Of a stretch of 64,000 nt of DNA, positions 18,305-26,931 are shown one piece after another. The notes under the pieces are model-generated. The model saw only the letters and a list, made by a program, of their open reading frames with translations. It was not told where the DNA came from and did not search any database. The stretch lies in assembly GCF_900176595.1 (NCBI RefSeq), contig NZ_LT838813.1, forward strand, positions 3,676,001 through 3,740,000, written 5' to 3'. The translations under genes and the position numbers were made by a program. The stretch's first letter is position 1; each line of letters opens with the position of its first letter. This DNA is from Aquiflexum balticum DSM 16537. GTDB lineage: Bacteria > Bacteroidota > Bacteroidia > Cytophagales > Cyclobacteriaceae.

Positions 18305-18346
18305 TTTTAGATTTTAGATTTTAGATTTAAGAATTGAGATTTGAGA
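18305..18346. repeat. Six-unit heptamer array filling an entire intergenic gap
   Basis: Units TTTTAGA x3, TTTAAGA, ATTGAGA, TTTGAGA in perfect phase. The first base follows the start codon of the lactonase gene and the last base precedes the stop codon (18347-18349) of the FAH-family gene. The gap between the two genes is exactly 42 bp, which is 6 x 7. Confidence 0.85.
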
Positions 18347-19201
18347 CTACTTTGCATGAACAGCTACCTGCTTGGAAATTCCCAAACCTTCTACACCTAA
18401 TTCCACAATATCGCCTTCCTTGAGATAGCGGGGAGGTTTAAGTCCAAGTCCAACGCCCGAAGGAGTTCCGGTTGAAATGATGTCGCCAGGTAGGAGGGTC
18501 ATGTATTGGCTGATATAAGAGACCAAAGTAGGCACATCGAAGACCAAATCTGAGGTATTGCTGTCCTGCATGGTTTCTCCGTTTAATTTCAACCAAAGCC
18601 TGAGATTGTGGGGATTACTTATTTCATCTTTGGTGACCAAATATGGTCCAAGAGGAGCAAAGTTGTCTGCACTTTTCCCTTTCACCCACTGACCTCCGTG
18701 ATGGAGTTGAAAATCCCTTTCGCTGACATCGTTATGCACGGCATATCCTGCAACATATTCCATGGCATCTTCCTTACTTACATAAGTGGCCTTTTTTCCA
18801 ATAATAACCGCCAATTCCACTTCCCAATCGGTCTTGGTGGAATTTCTGGGAATGATAATATGATCAAAAGGTCCGCACAAAGAAGAGGTGGCTTTCATAA
18901 ACAAAATCGGCACTTCAGGCACGGCCATTCCGCTTTCTTTTGCATGAAGGGAATAATTCAATCCTACACAAATGATTTTTGAGGGTCTTTTGATGGGAGA
19001 ACCAATTCTTGCATTCCTATCAACCTCAGGTAAACTGTTGATTTTATAAGACAGCCAGTGGGAAAGCCTTTCCAATCCATTGCTGTCAAGAAAATCTTCA
19101 GACCAATCTTCTCCAAAAGCACTGCAATCCAGCCTTTTACCATCAGGGGTTTCTATTCCGGGTTTTTCTTTTCCAATTTCTCCAAATCTAAATAGCTTCA
19201 T
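18347..19201 (-). CDS. Fumarylacetoacetate hydrolase family protein, probable 2,4-diketo-3-deoxy-L-fuconate hydrolase
   Basis: A 284-residue FAH-fold enzyme. The core KIICVGLNYSLHAKESGM, the metal-site segments DWEVELAVIIG and NDVSERDFQ, and the substrate-loop STGTPSGVGLG closely resemble the hydrolase of the Xanthomonas L-fucose pathway, which splits 2,4-diketo-3-deoxy-L-fuconate to pyruvate and L-lactate. Related FAH members do other C-C bond cleavages or decarboxylations, so the assignment leans on the neighbouring SDR and lactonase genes. It lies in the middle of the four-gene cluster; the next gene upstream is 40 bp away. Confidence 0.85.
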   Translation of the reverse strand: MKLFRFGEIGKEKPGIETPDGKRLDCSAFGEDWSEDFLDSNGLERLSHWLSYKINSLPEVDRNARIGSPIKRPSKIICVGLNYSLHAKESGMAVPEVPILFMKATSSLCGPFDHIIIPRNSTKTDWEVELAVIIGKKATYVSKEDAMEYVAGYAVHNDVSERDFQLHHGGQWVKGKSADNFAPLGPYLVTKDEISNPHNLRLWLKLNGETMQDSNTSDLVFDVPTLVSYISQYMTLLPGDIISTGTPSGVGLGLKPPRYLKEGDIVELGVEGLGISKQVAVHAK

Positions 19202-19241
19202 ATTTTTTCTTTTTTTCCAATGAACATTTTATCCTCAAGTC

Positions 19242-19994
19242 CTACATTTTTATACCCAAAAATCCTCCATCAATGGGAAAATTGCTTCCGGTAATAAATG
19301 CAGCTTCATCTGAAGCAAGGTAATAGACCAATCCGGCGATTTCTTCGGGCTTTCCCATTCTGCCGATGGGTTGGGTGGCAGCAAGTTTTTCAAACATTTC
19401 CTTCTCTTTTCCAGGATAATTTTTGGCCAAAAAACCATCAACAAAAGGGGTATGTACCCTACCTGGAGAAATGCAGTTGCACCGGATCTGATCTGCTACA
19501 TAATCCTTGGCAATGGAAAGGGTCATGGACAAGACCGCTCCCTTGGTCATGGAATAGGCAAATCTATCAGCAATCCCTATTGTCGCCGCCACAGAACACA
19601 TATTGATGATGGTACCCCCATGATTTGCTTTAAGTTTTTTAAGAGCAGCCTGACTACAGTTAAAAACTCCTTTTACATTGACTTGAAAAAGTCTTTCAAA
19701 ATCCGCTTCAGTAGTTGCTTCTAGATTTCCGATGTGGGATATGCCTGCATTATTGATCAGGACGTCTATTTTTTCAGGTATCTCTTCAAAAATGGACTGG
19801 ACCTGAACTAAGTCAGAAACGTCTGCTTGGAGAAAAGTCACATCAGCGTTTTCGTCCTTTAATTTATCTTCTTCATTTTTTCCATTTTCCACATTATAGT
19901 CTATAAAAAAAACCTGATGGCCATTTTTAGCAAAAAGTCGGGTTATGGCTAATCCAATGCCACTTGCTCCCCCTGTGATAACGATTGTTTTCAT
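19242..19994 (-). CDS. SDR oxidoreductase, probable 2-keto-3-deoxy-L-fuconate dehydrogenase
   Basis: A 250-residue short-chain dehydrogenase with TGGASGIG (7-14), NNAG (81-84), catalytic Ser134, Tyr147, Lys151, and the C-terminal GSNFPIDGGFLGIKM. It would oxidise the 2-keto-3-deoxy acid to the 2,4-diketo acid used by the FAH-family protein. It is the first gene of the cluster, so the operon promoter should lie in the 181 bp shared with the divergent lipoprotein gene. The sugar-acid dehydratase needed before this step is not in the window. Confidence 0.82.
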   Translation of the reverse strand: MKTIVITGGASGIGLAITRLFAKNGHQVFFIDYNVENGKNEEDKLKDENADVTFLQADVSDLVQVQSIFEEIPEKIDVLINNAGISHIGNLEATTEADFERLFQVNVKGVFNCSQAALKKLKANHGGTIINMCSVAATIGIADRFAYSMTKGAVLSMTLSIAKDYVADQIRCNCISPGRVHTPFVDGFLAKNYPGKEKEMFEKLAATQPIGRMGKPEEIAGLVYYLASDEAAFITGSNFPIDGGFLGIKM

Positions 19995-20175
19995 TTGGTT
20001 TTATGAATTTCTATTGAAAGTTAAACTCTTTGTCCCTTAGGCCGGATTTTTCTATGAACCTGAGCCTCTTTGCAATATATGTATTTTGAAAAAATATTTT
20101 AGAAATAAATAGTTTTTGGCATATAAATTGATTTCGAGGTGATTCATTGTATTTCCTTATAAATCAATAGGTTTT

Positions 20176-20952
20176 ATGTTTAAAAGAATTAGTGTTTATT
20201 CTCTTCTGGTTTTTGTTTTATTGGGTTCTTGTATGACTGACCCTGACGAGGGTGGTTCAAATCTGACTCCCAGTGATTTTGTTATTCTTCTGGCCATAGA
20301 CGAAAGTAGCATTGATAATGGAAATGAACCCAATAACTTTTCTGATACAGATGTGAATGATCAATTGTCCCAAGTTGGTCTTAGGAATCAATTGAGATAC
20401 TTTGAAGAAAATGTGGGTAAAACAATTGATTTATATACCGGAGAAGTAGGGGATGAAGGCTGGTTTGCTATCAAGACCATTCCAAATAGATGGATTAATG
20501 CAGGACCAACGGAATTTGGATCTCAGAATTATCTTATCCCAGGTCCAGGTCTGGGCGCACCAAATATTGATAATGATAGAGAAGTACTTTTGGATGAAAT
20601 TCCTGATGTCACTCCTTTGAGAGCTACAGGTTTAAAAATGTTGGTAGGTTACAAAGTAATTGCGGTGGTGTACGACAATGACATCAGTATCAATTATTCC
20701 CCTTTGGAAGGAAATCTTCAAGGAGCAAATTTGGGAATGGTAGCTTTTGAGGTATTGAGTGTTGCAGAAAGGACAGACGGAAGTGATTCTGATTTGCCTG
20801 CTGTAAGTATCAGGATTTTGGATGTAGAGTCAATTTCTGATTTTGGCCTTGTGTTATTTTCAAATGCCCCTGTGCCACAATCATCTTCAGAACCAATGGA
20901 TGTGGTTCCACCACAAAGTGCCAATACACCCATTTTGATGTTGGCAAATTGA
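20176..20952 (+). CDS. Lipoprotein of unknown function
   Basis: A 258-residue protein with a lipoprotein signal: MFKRISVYSLLVFVLLGSC, with lipidated Cys19. The residues after the Cys (MTDPDEGG) are acidic, fitting a Bacteroidetes surface lipoprotein export signal. I recognise no domain. The mature part is rich in D, N and S and in short beta-like stretches. It is divergent from the fucose cluster and convergent with the PorP/SprF gene 27 bp downstream, so it is probably its own transcription unit. Confidence 0.8.
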   Translation: MFKRISVYSLLVFVLLGSCMTDPDEGGSNLTPSDFVILLAIDESSIDNGNEPNNFSDTDVNDQLSQVGLRNQLRYFEENVGKTIDLYTGEVGDEGWFAIKTIPNRWINAGPTEFGSQNYLIPGPGLGAPNIDNDREVLLDEIPDVTPLRATGLKMLVGYKVIAVVYDNDISINYSPLEGNLQGANLGMVAFEVLSVAERTDGSDSDLPAVSIRILDVESISDFGLVLFSNAPVPQSSSEPMDVVPPQSANTPILMLAN

Positions 20953-20979
20953 TTTCGGATTTTGAAAAACCTCTTGAAT

Positions 20980-21933
20980 TTACCAGATGAGGGCTCCTGT
21001 TTCATTCCTATTCTCAATTTTTTGGAATAAATAGAAAGAAGCCATGAATTCATGTGTAGGATTAGGAATCATAAAAGCACCCTGAGCGGGTATTTCATAG
21101 GAATACCCAAATTTAAGTTTGGACATCAAAAATCCCAATTGGAAATTGGTTGCATGGTCCACTCTATGTCCCAATCCAACCCAGAATTTTTCCATCAAGA
21201 GGGCTTTGATATTGAAGTCAATAGACGAGGGAAGATCTGACTGGATTCTGTACATGACATGAAAAGCCAAAGAAACTTTATCATTTACTGACTGTCTGTA
21301 ACCCGTTTGAAAGACACTTGCAAGGGGCTTACTTTCAATAAAAATATCCCCATTACTTATCCCGCCTTGATTGACATTTTGGGCACCATAACCAAAGTAA
21401 TAATTTTGATGGGTAATGGACATGCCCAAATTGAAATCAACTATCTGCATATTGGCAAAGCTGTTCATATACTGGTTTACCGTAGGGTCATTGGCTTGTT
21501 CTGTGGTCAGGTTATTCCCGTCTAATCTTATTGTATTGTAGTTGACAGAGGCACCCAATCTTAAATTCGTACTTTTCCCTAGCCGAATTCTTGAAGCATA
21601 ACTTAATTGGAGTTCGGTGTCTACAAATGGTCCATAAGTGTCATGAACCATATTCAGACCAAAAGCAGTTTTTCCGATAAGCGAAGCATCACTTGCTTCT
21701 CTTACCTCTGCCGGGTCAATTTCTACGGAAAGAAAAAAAGTTTTGGGAGCACCTTCGAGGCCTGCCCATTGATTTCTCACAAAACCTCTGATGATTGACT
21801 CTTCAAATCCCGTCAGTGAAGGATTAAAGTAGCTTTGAAACTGATTAAATTGGCTGATATATTTTCTGGATTGCCCAAATACCAAGACCGTCGGCAATAT
21901 TGCCATTATAAAGAAGAGATAGAATTTTTTCAT
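20980..21933 (-). CDS. PorP/SprF family type IX secretion system membrane protein
   Basis: A 317-residue outer membrane beta-barrel protein with a signal peptide (MKKFYLFFIMAILPTVLVFGQS) and the family opening SQFNQFQSYFNPSLTGFEESI ... RNQWAGLEGAPKTFFLSVE. In gliding Bacteroidetes such proteins serve export or anchoring of a neighbouring adhesin. Here it lies directly downstream of a 1534-residue cargo with a type B sorting domain, in the same orientation (77-bp gap), the classic sprB-sprF type pairing. Confidence 0.92.
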   Translation of the reverse strand: MKKFYLFFIMAILPTVLVFGQSRKYISQFNQFQSYFNPSLTGFEESIIRGFVRNQWAGLEGAPKTFFLSVEIDPAEVREASDASLIGKTAFGLNMVHDTYGPFVDTELQLSYASRIRLGKSTNLRLGASVNYNTIRLDGNNLTTEQANDPTVNQYMNSFANMQIVDFNLGMSITHQNYYFGYGAQNVNQGGISNGDIFIESKPLASVFQTGYRQSVNDKVSLAFHVMYRIQSDLPSSIDFNIKALLMEKFWVGLGHRVDHATNFQLGFLMSKLKFGYSYEIPAQGAFMIPNPTHEFMASFYLFQKIENRNETGALIW

Positions 21934-22010
21934 TTTACAAATAATACTAGTCTGTTATCAGAATTTACATGCTTTTCCCCTCCTTAAAAGGGGATTTATG
22001 TCCGGCTTGT

Positions 22011-25000
22011 CTACTTTCTGAGAAGATTCAGCATACCTTTTCTGGACTCGTTGGTATCCGCTATTTCTATCACATAATAATAGGTGCCTGTTGGAAGTTC
22101 TTTTCCAAGGTAAGTTCCATCCCATTTTCTCTCAGGATCCTCAGAATAGAAAACCCGCAGGCCACTTCTTTCGAAAATATGCATTTTCACTCCTTTGTAG
22201 ATTTTAAGGCTTGACATTCCCCATTGGTCATTGAAATTATCGCCATTAGGGGTAAATGTGTTTGGAATTTCCAGATCACTCAGTTCATTGATTCTTCGTG
22301 TGATCGTAAACTCTTTCTCCAAGATATTGCCATCTCTATCAGTCACTTTAACCAACACTGAAAATGTGGTTTCTCCAGGCATCAAGCTGTTATTGGTCCA
22401 ATACAATTGGTTGTCGATAATTGTGAAAAGATCGTTATCCAAGGCACCTGGGACCAATTCCAAGATATGGATGTCATCAATAGGATCTATGACTGTAAAT
22501 TCCCCAACAAATATGGCCTCATCACTATCCTCATGGGTGAAGATATCATTGCTCAATTCCAGGTCTATCGGACTTTCTTTTGGCAAAACAACAACAATAA
22601 TTGTCGGTTCTCTATCCGTTTGATTTTCCCAACTATTCGGAAGTGTAATTACTCCGGTCAGTATGTAGGGCCCGTTTTGGAAGGGGTCGTATTCTCCTGC
22701 ATCCCAGGTGATTGGTAAATAGACCCAATCTCCATTATCAGTCAGTACAAGGATTTGATCCGGTAGAGTCAATTCTTCAAATGGGGTTCCCCAGATAGTT
22801 TCCAGCAAATCAACATCCTCGAAATCCACTATTGCAATCGGGGTAAGTTCATCTAAAGCGCAGCCAAACTGATCCACTTCAGCACCTTCAGGGGTTTCGG
22901 GACATAAATCCACATCATCTGTAACCCCATCCATGTCAGTATCTTTTTGTGAAAGTGCACAGCCAAATTCATCAACTTCAAATCCTTCGGGAGTATCCGG
23001 ACATTGATCCAAATCATCAGTGATACTATCATTATCCGAATCCAATTGGGAAAGTGCGCAGCCGTTTTCATCTACTTCAGCTCCATCAGGTGTTTCCGGA
23101 CATTGGTCCATATCATCTGTTATCCCGTCTTCATCAGTGTCCAGTTGAGAAAGAGCGCAACCGTTTTCGTCTACCTGAGTACCTGAGGGCGTATCCTCAC
23201 ATAGGTCCAAATAGTCAGGTATTCCATCTTCATCTGTATCAATTTGATCTTGGCTACATCCGTTTTCATCTACTTCTGCCCCAGCAAGTGTATCGGGACA
23301 TTGGTCAAGGTCATCATTGACCCCGTCCCCATCCGAATCCAATTGGGAAAGTGCGCATCCATTGGCATCCACCTGTACGCCTGTGGGAGTATCGGGACAT
23401 AGGTCAAGGTCATCAGTGACCCCATCCCCGTCCGAATCCAATTGGGAAAGTGCACATCCATTGGCATCCACCTGTACCCCTGTTGGAGTATCAGGACATT
23501 GGTCAAGGTCATCATTGACCCCGTCCCCATCCGAATCCAATTGGGAAAGTGCGCATCCATTGGCATCCACCTGTACGCCTGTGGGCGTATCAGGACATTG
23601 GTCTAGGTCATCAGTGACCCCGTCCCCATCCGAATCCAATTGGGAAAGTGCACATCCATTGGCATCCACCTGTACCCCTGTTGGAGTATCAGGACATTGG
23701 TCAAGGTCATCATTGACCCCATCCTCGTCCGAATCCAGCTGTGATAAAGCACAGCCATCTGCATCCACCTGTACCCCTGTGGGAGTATCGGGACACTGGT
23801 CAAGGTCATCAGTAATTCCATCTCCGTCCGAATCCAATTGTGACAAAGCACAACCATTTGCATCCACCTGTACTCCTGTGGGAGTATCAGGACATTGGTC
23901 AAGGTCATCAGTAATTCCATCCCCATCCGAATCCAATTGGGAAATTGCGCATCCATTTGCATCTACCTGTACGCCTGTCGGAGTATCGGGACATTGGTCA
24001 AGGTCATCAGTAATTCCATCTCCGTCCGAATCCAACTGTGACAAAGCACAGCCATTGGCATCCACCTGTACGCCTGTGGGAGTATCAGGACATTGGTCAA
24101 GGTCATCAGTGACCCCGTCCCCGTCCGAATCCAACTGTGATATAGCACAACCATTGGCATCTACCTGTACCCTTGTGGGAGTATCGGGACATAGGTCTAG
24201 GTCATCAGTGACCCCGTCGCCGTCCGAATCCAATTGGGAAAGAGCACAACCATTTGCATCCACCTGTACGCCTGTGGGAGTATCAGGACATTGGTCAAGG
24301 TCATCAGTGACACCATCTCCATCCGAATCCAATTGTGAAAGCGCGCATCCATTTGCATCCACCTGTACGCCTGTTGGAGTATCAGGACATTGGTCAAGGT
24401 CATCAGTGACACCATCTCCATCCGAATCCAATTGTGAAAGTGCACAACCATTTGCATCCACCTGTACGCCTGTGGGAGTATCGGGACATTGGTCAAGGTC
24501 ATCAGTGACACCATCTCCATCCGAATCCAATTGGGAAAGCGCGCATCCATTTGCATCTACCTGTACGCCTGTTGGAGTATCAGGACATTGGTCAAGGTCA
24601 TCAGTGACACCATCTCCATCCGAATCCAATTGTGAAAGCGCGCATCCATTTGCATCCACCTGTACGCCTGTTGGAGTATCAGGACATTGGTCAAGGTCAT
24701 CAGTGACACCATCTCCATCCGAATCCAATTGTGAAAGTGCACAACCATTTGCATCCACCTGTACCCCTGTGGGAGTATCGGGACATAGGTCAAGGTCATC
24801 AGTAATTCCATCCCCGTCCGAATCCAACTGTGACAAAGCACAACCATTTGCGTCCACCTGTACCCCTGTTGGAGTATCAGGACATTGGTCCATGTCATCA
24901 GTGACCCCATCGCCGTCCGAATCCAGCTGTGATAAAGCACAGCCATTTGCATCCACCTGTACCCCTGTGGGAGTATCGGGACATAGGTCAAGGTTATCAG

Positions 25001-26615
25001 TGACCCCGTCCCCGTCCGAATCCAATTGGGAAAGCGCGCATCCATTTGCATCTACCTGTACGCCTGTTGGAGTATCAGGACATTGGTCAAGGTCATCAGT
25101 GACACCATCTCCATCCGAATCCAATTGTGAAAGTGCACAACCATTTGCATCTACCTGTACGCCTGTTGGAGTATCAGGACATTGGTCAAGGTCATCAGTG
25201 ACACCATCTCCATCCGAATCCAATTGTGAAAGTGCACAACCATTTGCATCCACCTGTACCCCTGTGGGAGTATCAGGACATAGGTCAAGGTCATCAGTGA
25301 CACCATCTCCATCCGAATCCAATTGGGAAAGAGCGCATCCATTGGCATCCACCTGTACCCCTGTGGGAGTATTGGGACATTGATCCAGATAATCAGGAAT
25401 TCCATCTCCGTCAGTATCAATTTGATCAGGACTGCAACCGTTTTCATCCACTTGGGCACCGACAGGTGTATTGGGACATTGGTCAAGATAATCGGGAACA
25501 CTGTCACCATCTGTATCAATCTGATCTGGACTACAACCGTTTTCATCTACTTCAGCACCTAATGGTGTTTCCGGACAAAGATCCAAATCATCTGAAACCC
25601 CATCTCCATCTGTATCCAATTGGGATAAAGCACATCCGTTTTCATCTACCTGACTCCCGGCTGGAGTGTCAGGGCACAGATCAAGATAATCAGGAACACC
25701 ATCTCCATCCGTATCAATCTGATCCGGGCTACATCCATTCTCATCAACTTCTTCTCCTTCGGGAGTTTCTGGACAGATATCTTTGTCATCCATAACCCCA
25801 TCTCCGTCGGTATCGATTTGGGACAGGCTACATCCATCTTGGTTAACTTCCTCTCCTTCAGGAGTATTTGGGCATAAGTCAAGATAATCAGGAACACCGT
25901 CTTGGTCCGTATCAATCTGATCAGGTGTACAGCCATCCTCATTCACCTCTGCACCTAAAGGGGTGCCCGGGCAAAGATCCAAATCATCTGTTACCCCATC
26001 TTCATCTGTGTCTTTTTGCGAATCCGAGCAACCTGAGGTGTCAACAGGCTCTCCAAAAGGGGTGTTTGGGCAAAAATCCGTGAAATCGGGTACCCCGTCC
26101 CCGTCTGTATCAGTCTGGGCTGCAGTACAATCATCAATATCCAAATATTCCTCACAATCACTGGATGACAGGGCAAAATTGTTGCCCTCACCTGGAAGCG
26201 GTGCAGACCGGAAAACAGTTAAAGAATAGATTTTTTGATCTCCATTTGATAAAGTGACCTGTATCGGAATATTGTTGGTTCCCTGAAAAAGTAAAATTTT
26301 TGGTGAAGGGACAGAAGGACTGACCTCAATGCCTTTTATAAAAACCCTGGCATTAGCGTCTGCTGTAAAAGGAGTGATATCAAAAACAAAATTGGAAAAA
26401 GAAACCTCTACCTTATAATCTAAAATTGAGGGGTGAAATCTGGGTTCAAGTTTACCGGAATTGATTTTCAGATTGGAAAGTTCAGCACTGGGGGTTTGGT
26501 GAATAATGAACCTGTCTTCGATGGCGACAGATTGATGTTGCATCAAAAAAACACTGCAAAATATAGCTATCCAGAAACTGTTTCTGAAAATTCGTTTGGT
26601 GTCGACGATTTTCAT
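22011..26615 (-). CDS. Giant thrombospondin type 3 repeat surface protein with T9SS type B sorting domain
   Basis: 1534 residues. Order: signal peptide (1-32, ending SVAIED), a cadherin-like beta sandwich (about 45-137: LKINSGKLEPRFHPS ... YSLTVFRS), then 33 thrombospondin type 3 repeats of exactly 33 residues (168-1256), each with a DxDxDG calcium motif and one CP and one GC cysteine pair. A beta-sandwich spacer follows, and then the gliding-motility type C-terminal domain (IPNTFTPNGDNFNDQWG ... LLRK) that directs type IX export. It is likely a calcium-stiffened cell-surface stalk or adhesin. The adjacent PorP/SprF gene is probably its dedicated partner. Confidence 0.93.
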   Translation of the reverse strand: MKIVDTKRIFRNSFWIAIFCSVFLMQHQSVAIEDRFIIHQTPSAELSNLKINSGKLEPRFHPSILDYKVEVSFSNFVFDITPFTADANARVFIKGIEVSPSVPSPKILLFQGTNNIPIQVTLSNGDQKIYSLTVFRSAPLPGEGNNFALSSSDCEEYLDIDDCTAAQTDTDGDGVPDFTDFCPNTPFGEPVDTSGCSDSQKDTDEDGVTDDLDLCPGTPLGAEVNEDGCTPDQIDTDQDGVPDYLDLCPNTPEGEEVNQDGCSLSQIDTDGDGVMDDKDICPETPEGEEVDENGCSPDQIDTDGDGVPDYLDLCPDTPAGSQVDENGCALSQLDTDGDGVSDDLDLCPETPLGAEVDENGCSPDQIDTDGDSVPDYLDQCPNTPVGAQVDENGCSPDQIDTDGDGIPDYLDQCPNTPTGVQVDANGCALSQLDSDGDGVTDDLDLCPDTPTGVQVDANGCALSQLDSDGDGVTDDLDQCPDTPTGVQVDANGCALSQLDSDGDGVTDDLDQCPDTPTGVQVDANGCALSQLDSDGDGVTDNLDLCPDTPTGVQVDANGCALSQLDSDGDGVTDDMDQCPDTPTGVQVDANGCALSQLDSDGDGITDDLDLCPDTPTGVQVDANGCALSQLDSDGDGVTDDLDQCPDTPTGVQVDANGCALSQLDSDGDGVTDDLDQCPDTPTGVQVDANGCALSQLDSDGDGVTDDLDQCPDTPTGVQVDANGCALSQLDSDGDGVTDDLDQCPDTPTGVQVDANGCALSQLDSDGDGVTDDLDQCPDTPTGVQVDANGCALSQLDSDGDGVTDDLDLCPDTPTRVQVDANGCAISQLDSDGDGVTDDLDQCPDTPTGVQVDANGCALSQLDSDGDGITDDLDQCPDTPTGVQVDANGCAISQLDSDGDGITDDLDQCPDTPTGVQVDANGCALSQLDSDGDGITDDLDQCPDTPTGVQVDADGCALSQLDSDEDGVNDDLDQCPDTPTGVQVDANGCALSQLDSDGDGVTDDLDQCPDTPTGVQVDANGCALSQLDSDGDGVNDDLDQCPDTPTGVQVDANGCALSQLDSDGDGVTDDLDLCPDTPTGVQVDANGCALSQLDSDGDGVNDDLDQCPDTLAGAEVDENGCSQDQIDTDEDGIPDYLDLCEDTPSGTQVDENGCALSQLDTDEDGITDDMDQCPETPDGAEVDENGCALSQLDSDNDSITDDLDQCPDTPEGFEVDEFGCALSQKDTDMDGVTDDVDLCPETPEGAEVDQFGCALDELTPIAIVDFEDVDLLETIWGTPFEELTLPDQILVLTDNGDWVYLPITWDAGEYDPFQNGPYILTGVITLPNSWENQTDREPTIIVVVLPKESPIDLELSNDIFTHEDSDEAIFVGEFTVIDPIDDIHILELVPGALDNDLFTIIDNQLYWTNNSLMPGETTFSVLVKVTDRDGNILEKEFTITRRINELSDLEIPNTFTPNGDNFNDQWGMSSLKIYKGVKMHIFERSGLRVFYSEDPERKWDGTYLGKELPTGTYYYVIEIADTNESRKGMLNLLRK
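22848..26114 (-). repeat. 33 tandem 99-bp coding repeats (TSP3 units)
   Basis: Counting residues from both ends of the protein gives exactly 33 units of 33 residues (99 bp). The outer units (1-8 and 29-33) are diverged, while about 20 central units are almost identical (consensus LDSDGDGVTDDLDQCPDTP followed by TGVQVDANGCALSQ). This indicates expansion from the middle. Confidence 0.92.
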
Positions 26616-26931
26616 TTTTTACTGTAGAATGTTGTTAACAAGGGGTGATGGACTGGTGTAGTCGGTAATAAAATTGTAGAAAAAAAACCATATTATAAAA
26701 ATAATATTTGAAAAAAATACCGTTTAACAGTATAATATTCTACGAAAATATTTTTTCATATTTTGAAATGCAAAATCATTGGCTTCAAAAAATAAAAAAA
26801 TTCAAACTTTTTTCAATAAGAATTATGCAAATCCAAAGATTTGGTTAAAAATGGTGAAATCCAAGGTTTTGGTAGTCAGTATAAAAGCTGCAATTACTTC
26901 ATGTAAAATGTAAGCTATCTATCCCAGGTTT
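26616..26931. other. AT-rich intergenic region upstream of the TSP3 gene
   Basis: 316 bp with no gene. It contains a dispersed inverted repeat: GTAGAATGTTGTTAAC near 26629-26640 and GTTTAACAGTATAATATTCTAC near 26722-26744, about 90 bp apart and facing each other. This could be regulatory for the surface protein. No clean promoter consensus was found. Confidence 0.5.

Noticed and set aside
23317-25383. 688-codon plus-strand frame opposite the TSP3 gene
   Set aside because: It is the mirror of the 99-bp repeat; the translated sequence is just a periodic shadow (TPSPSESNW...), with no signal of a real protein.
22848-26114. CRISPR-like direct repeats
   Set aside because: The 99-bp units have no unique spacers and encode a perfect protein repeat; no cas genes are near.
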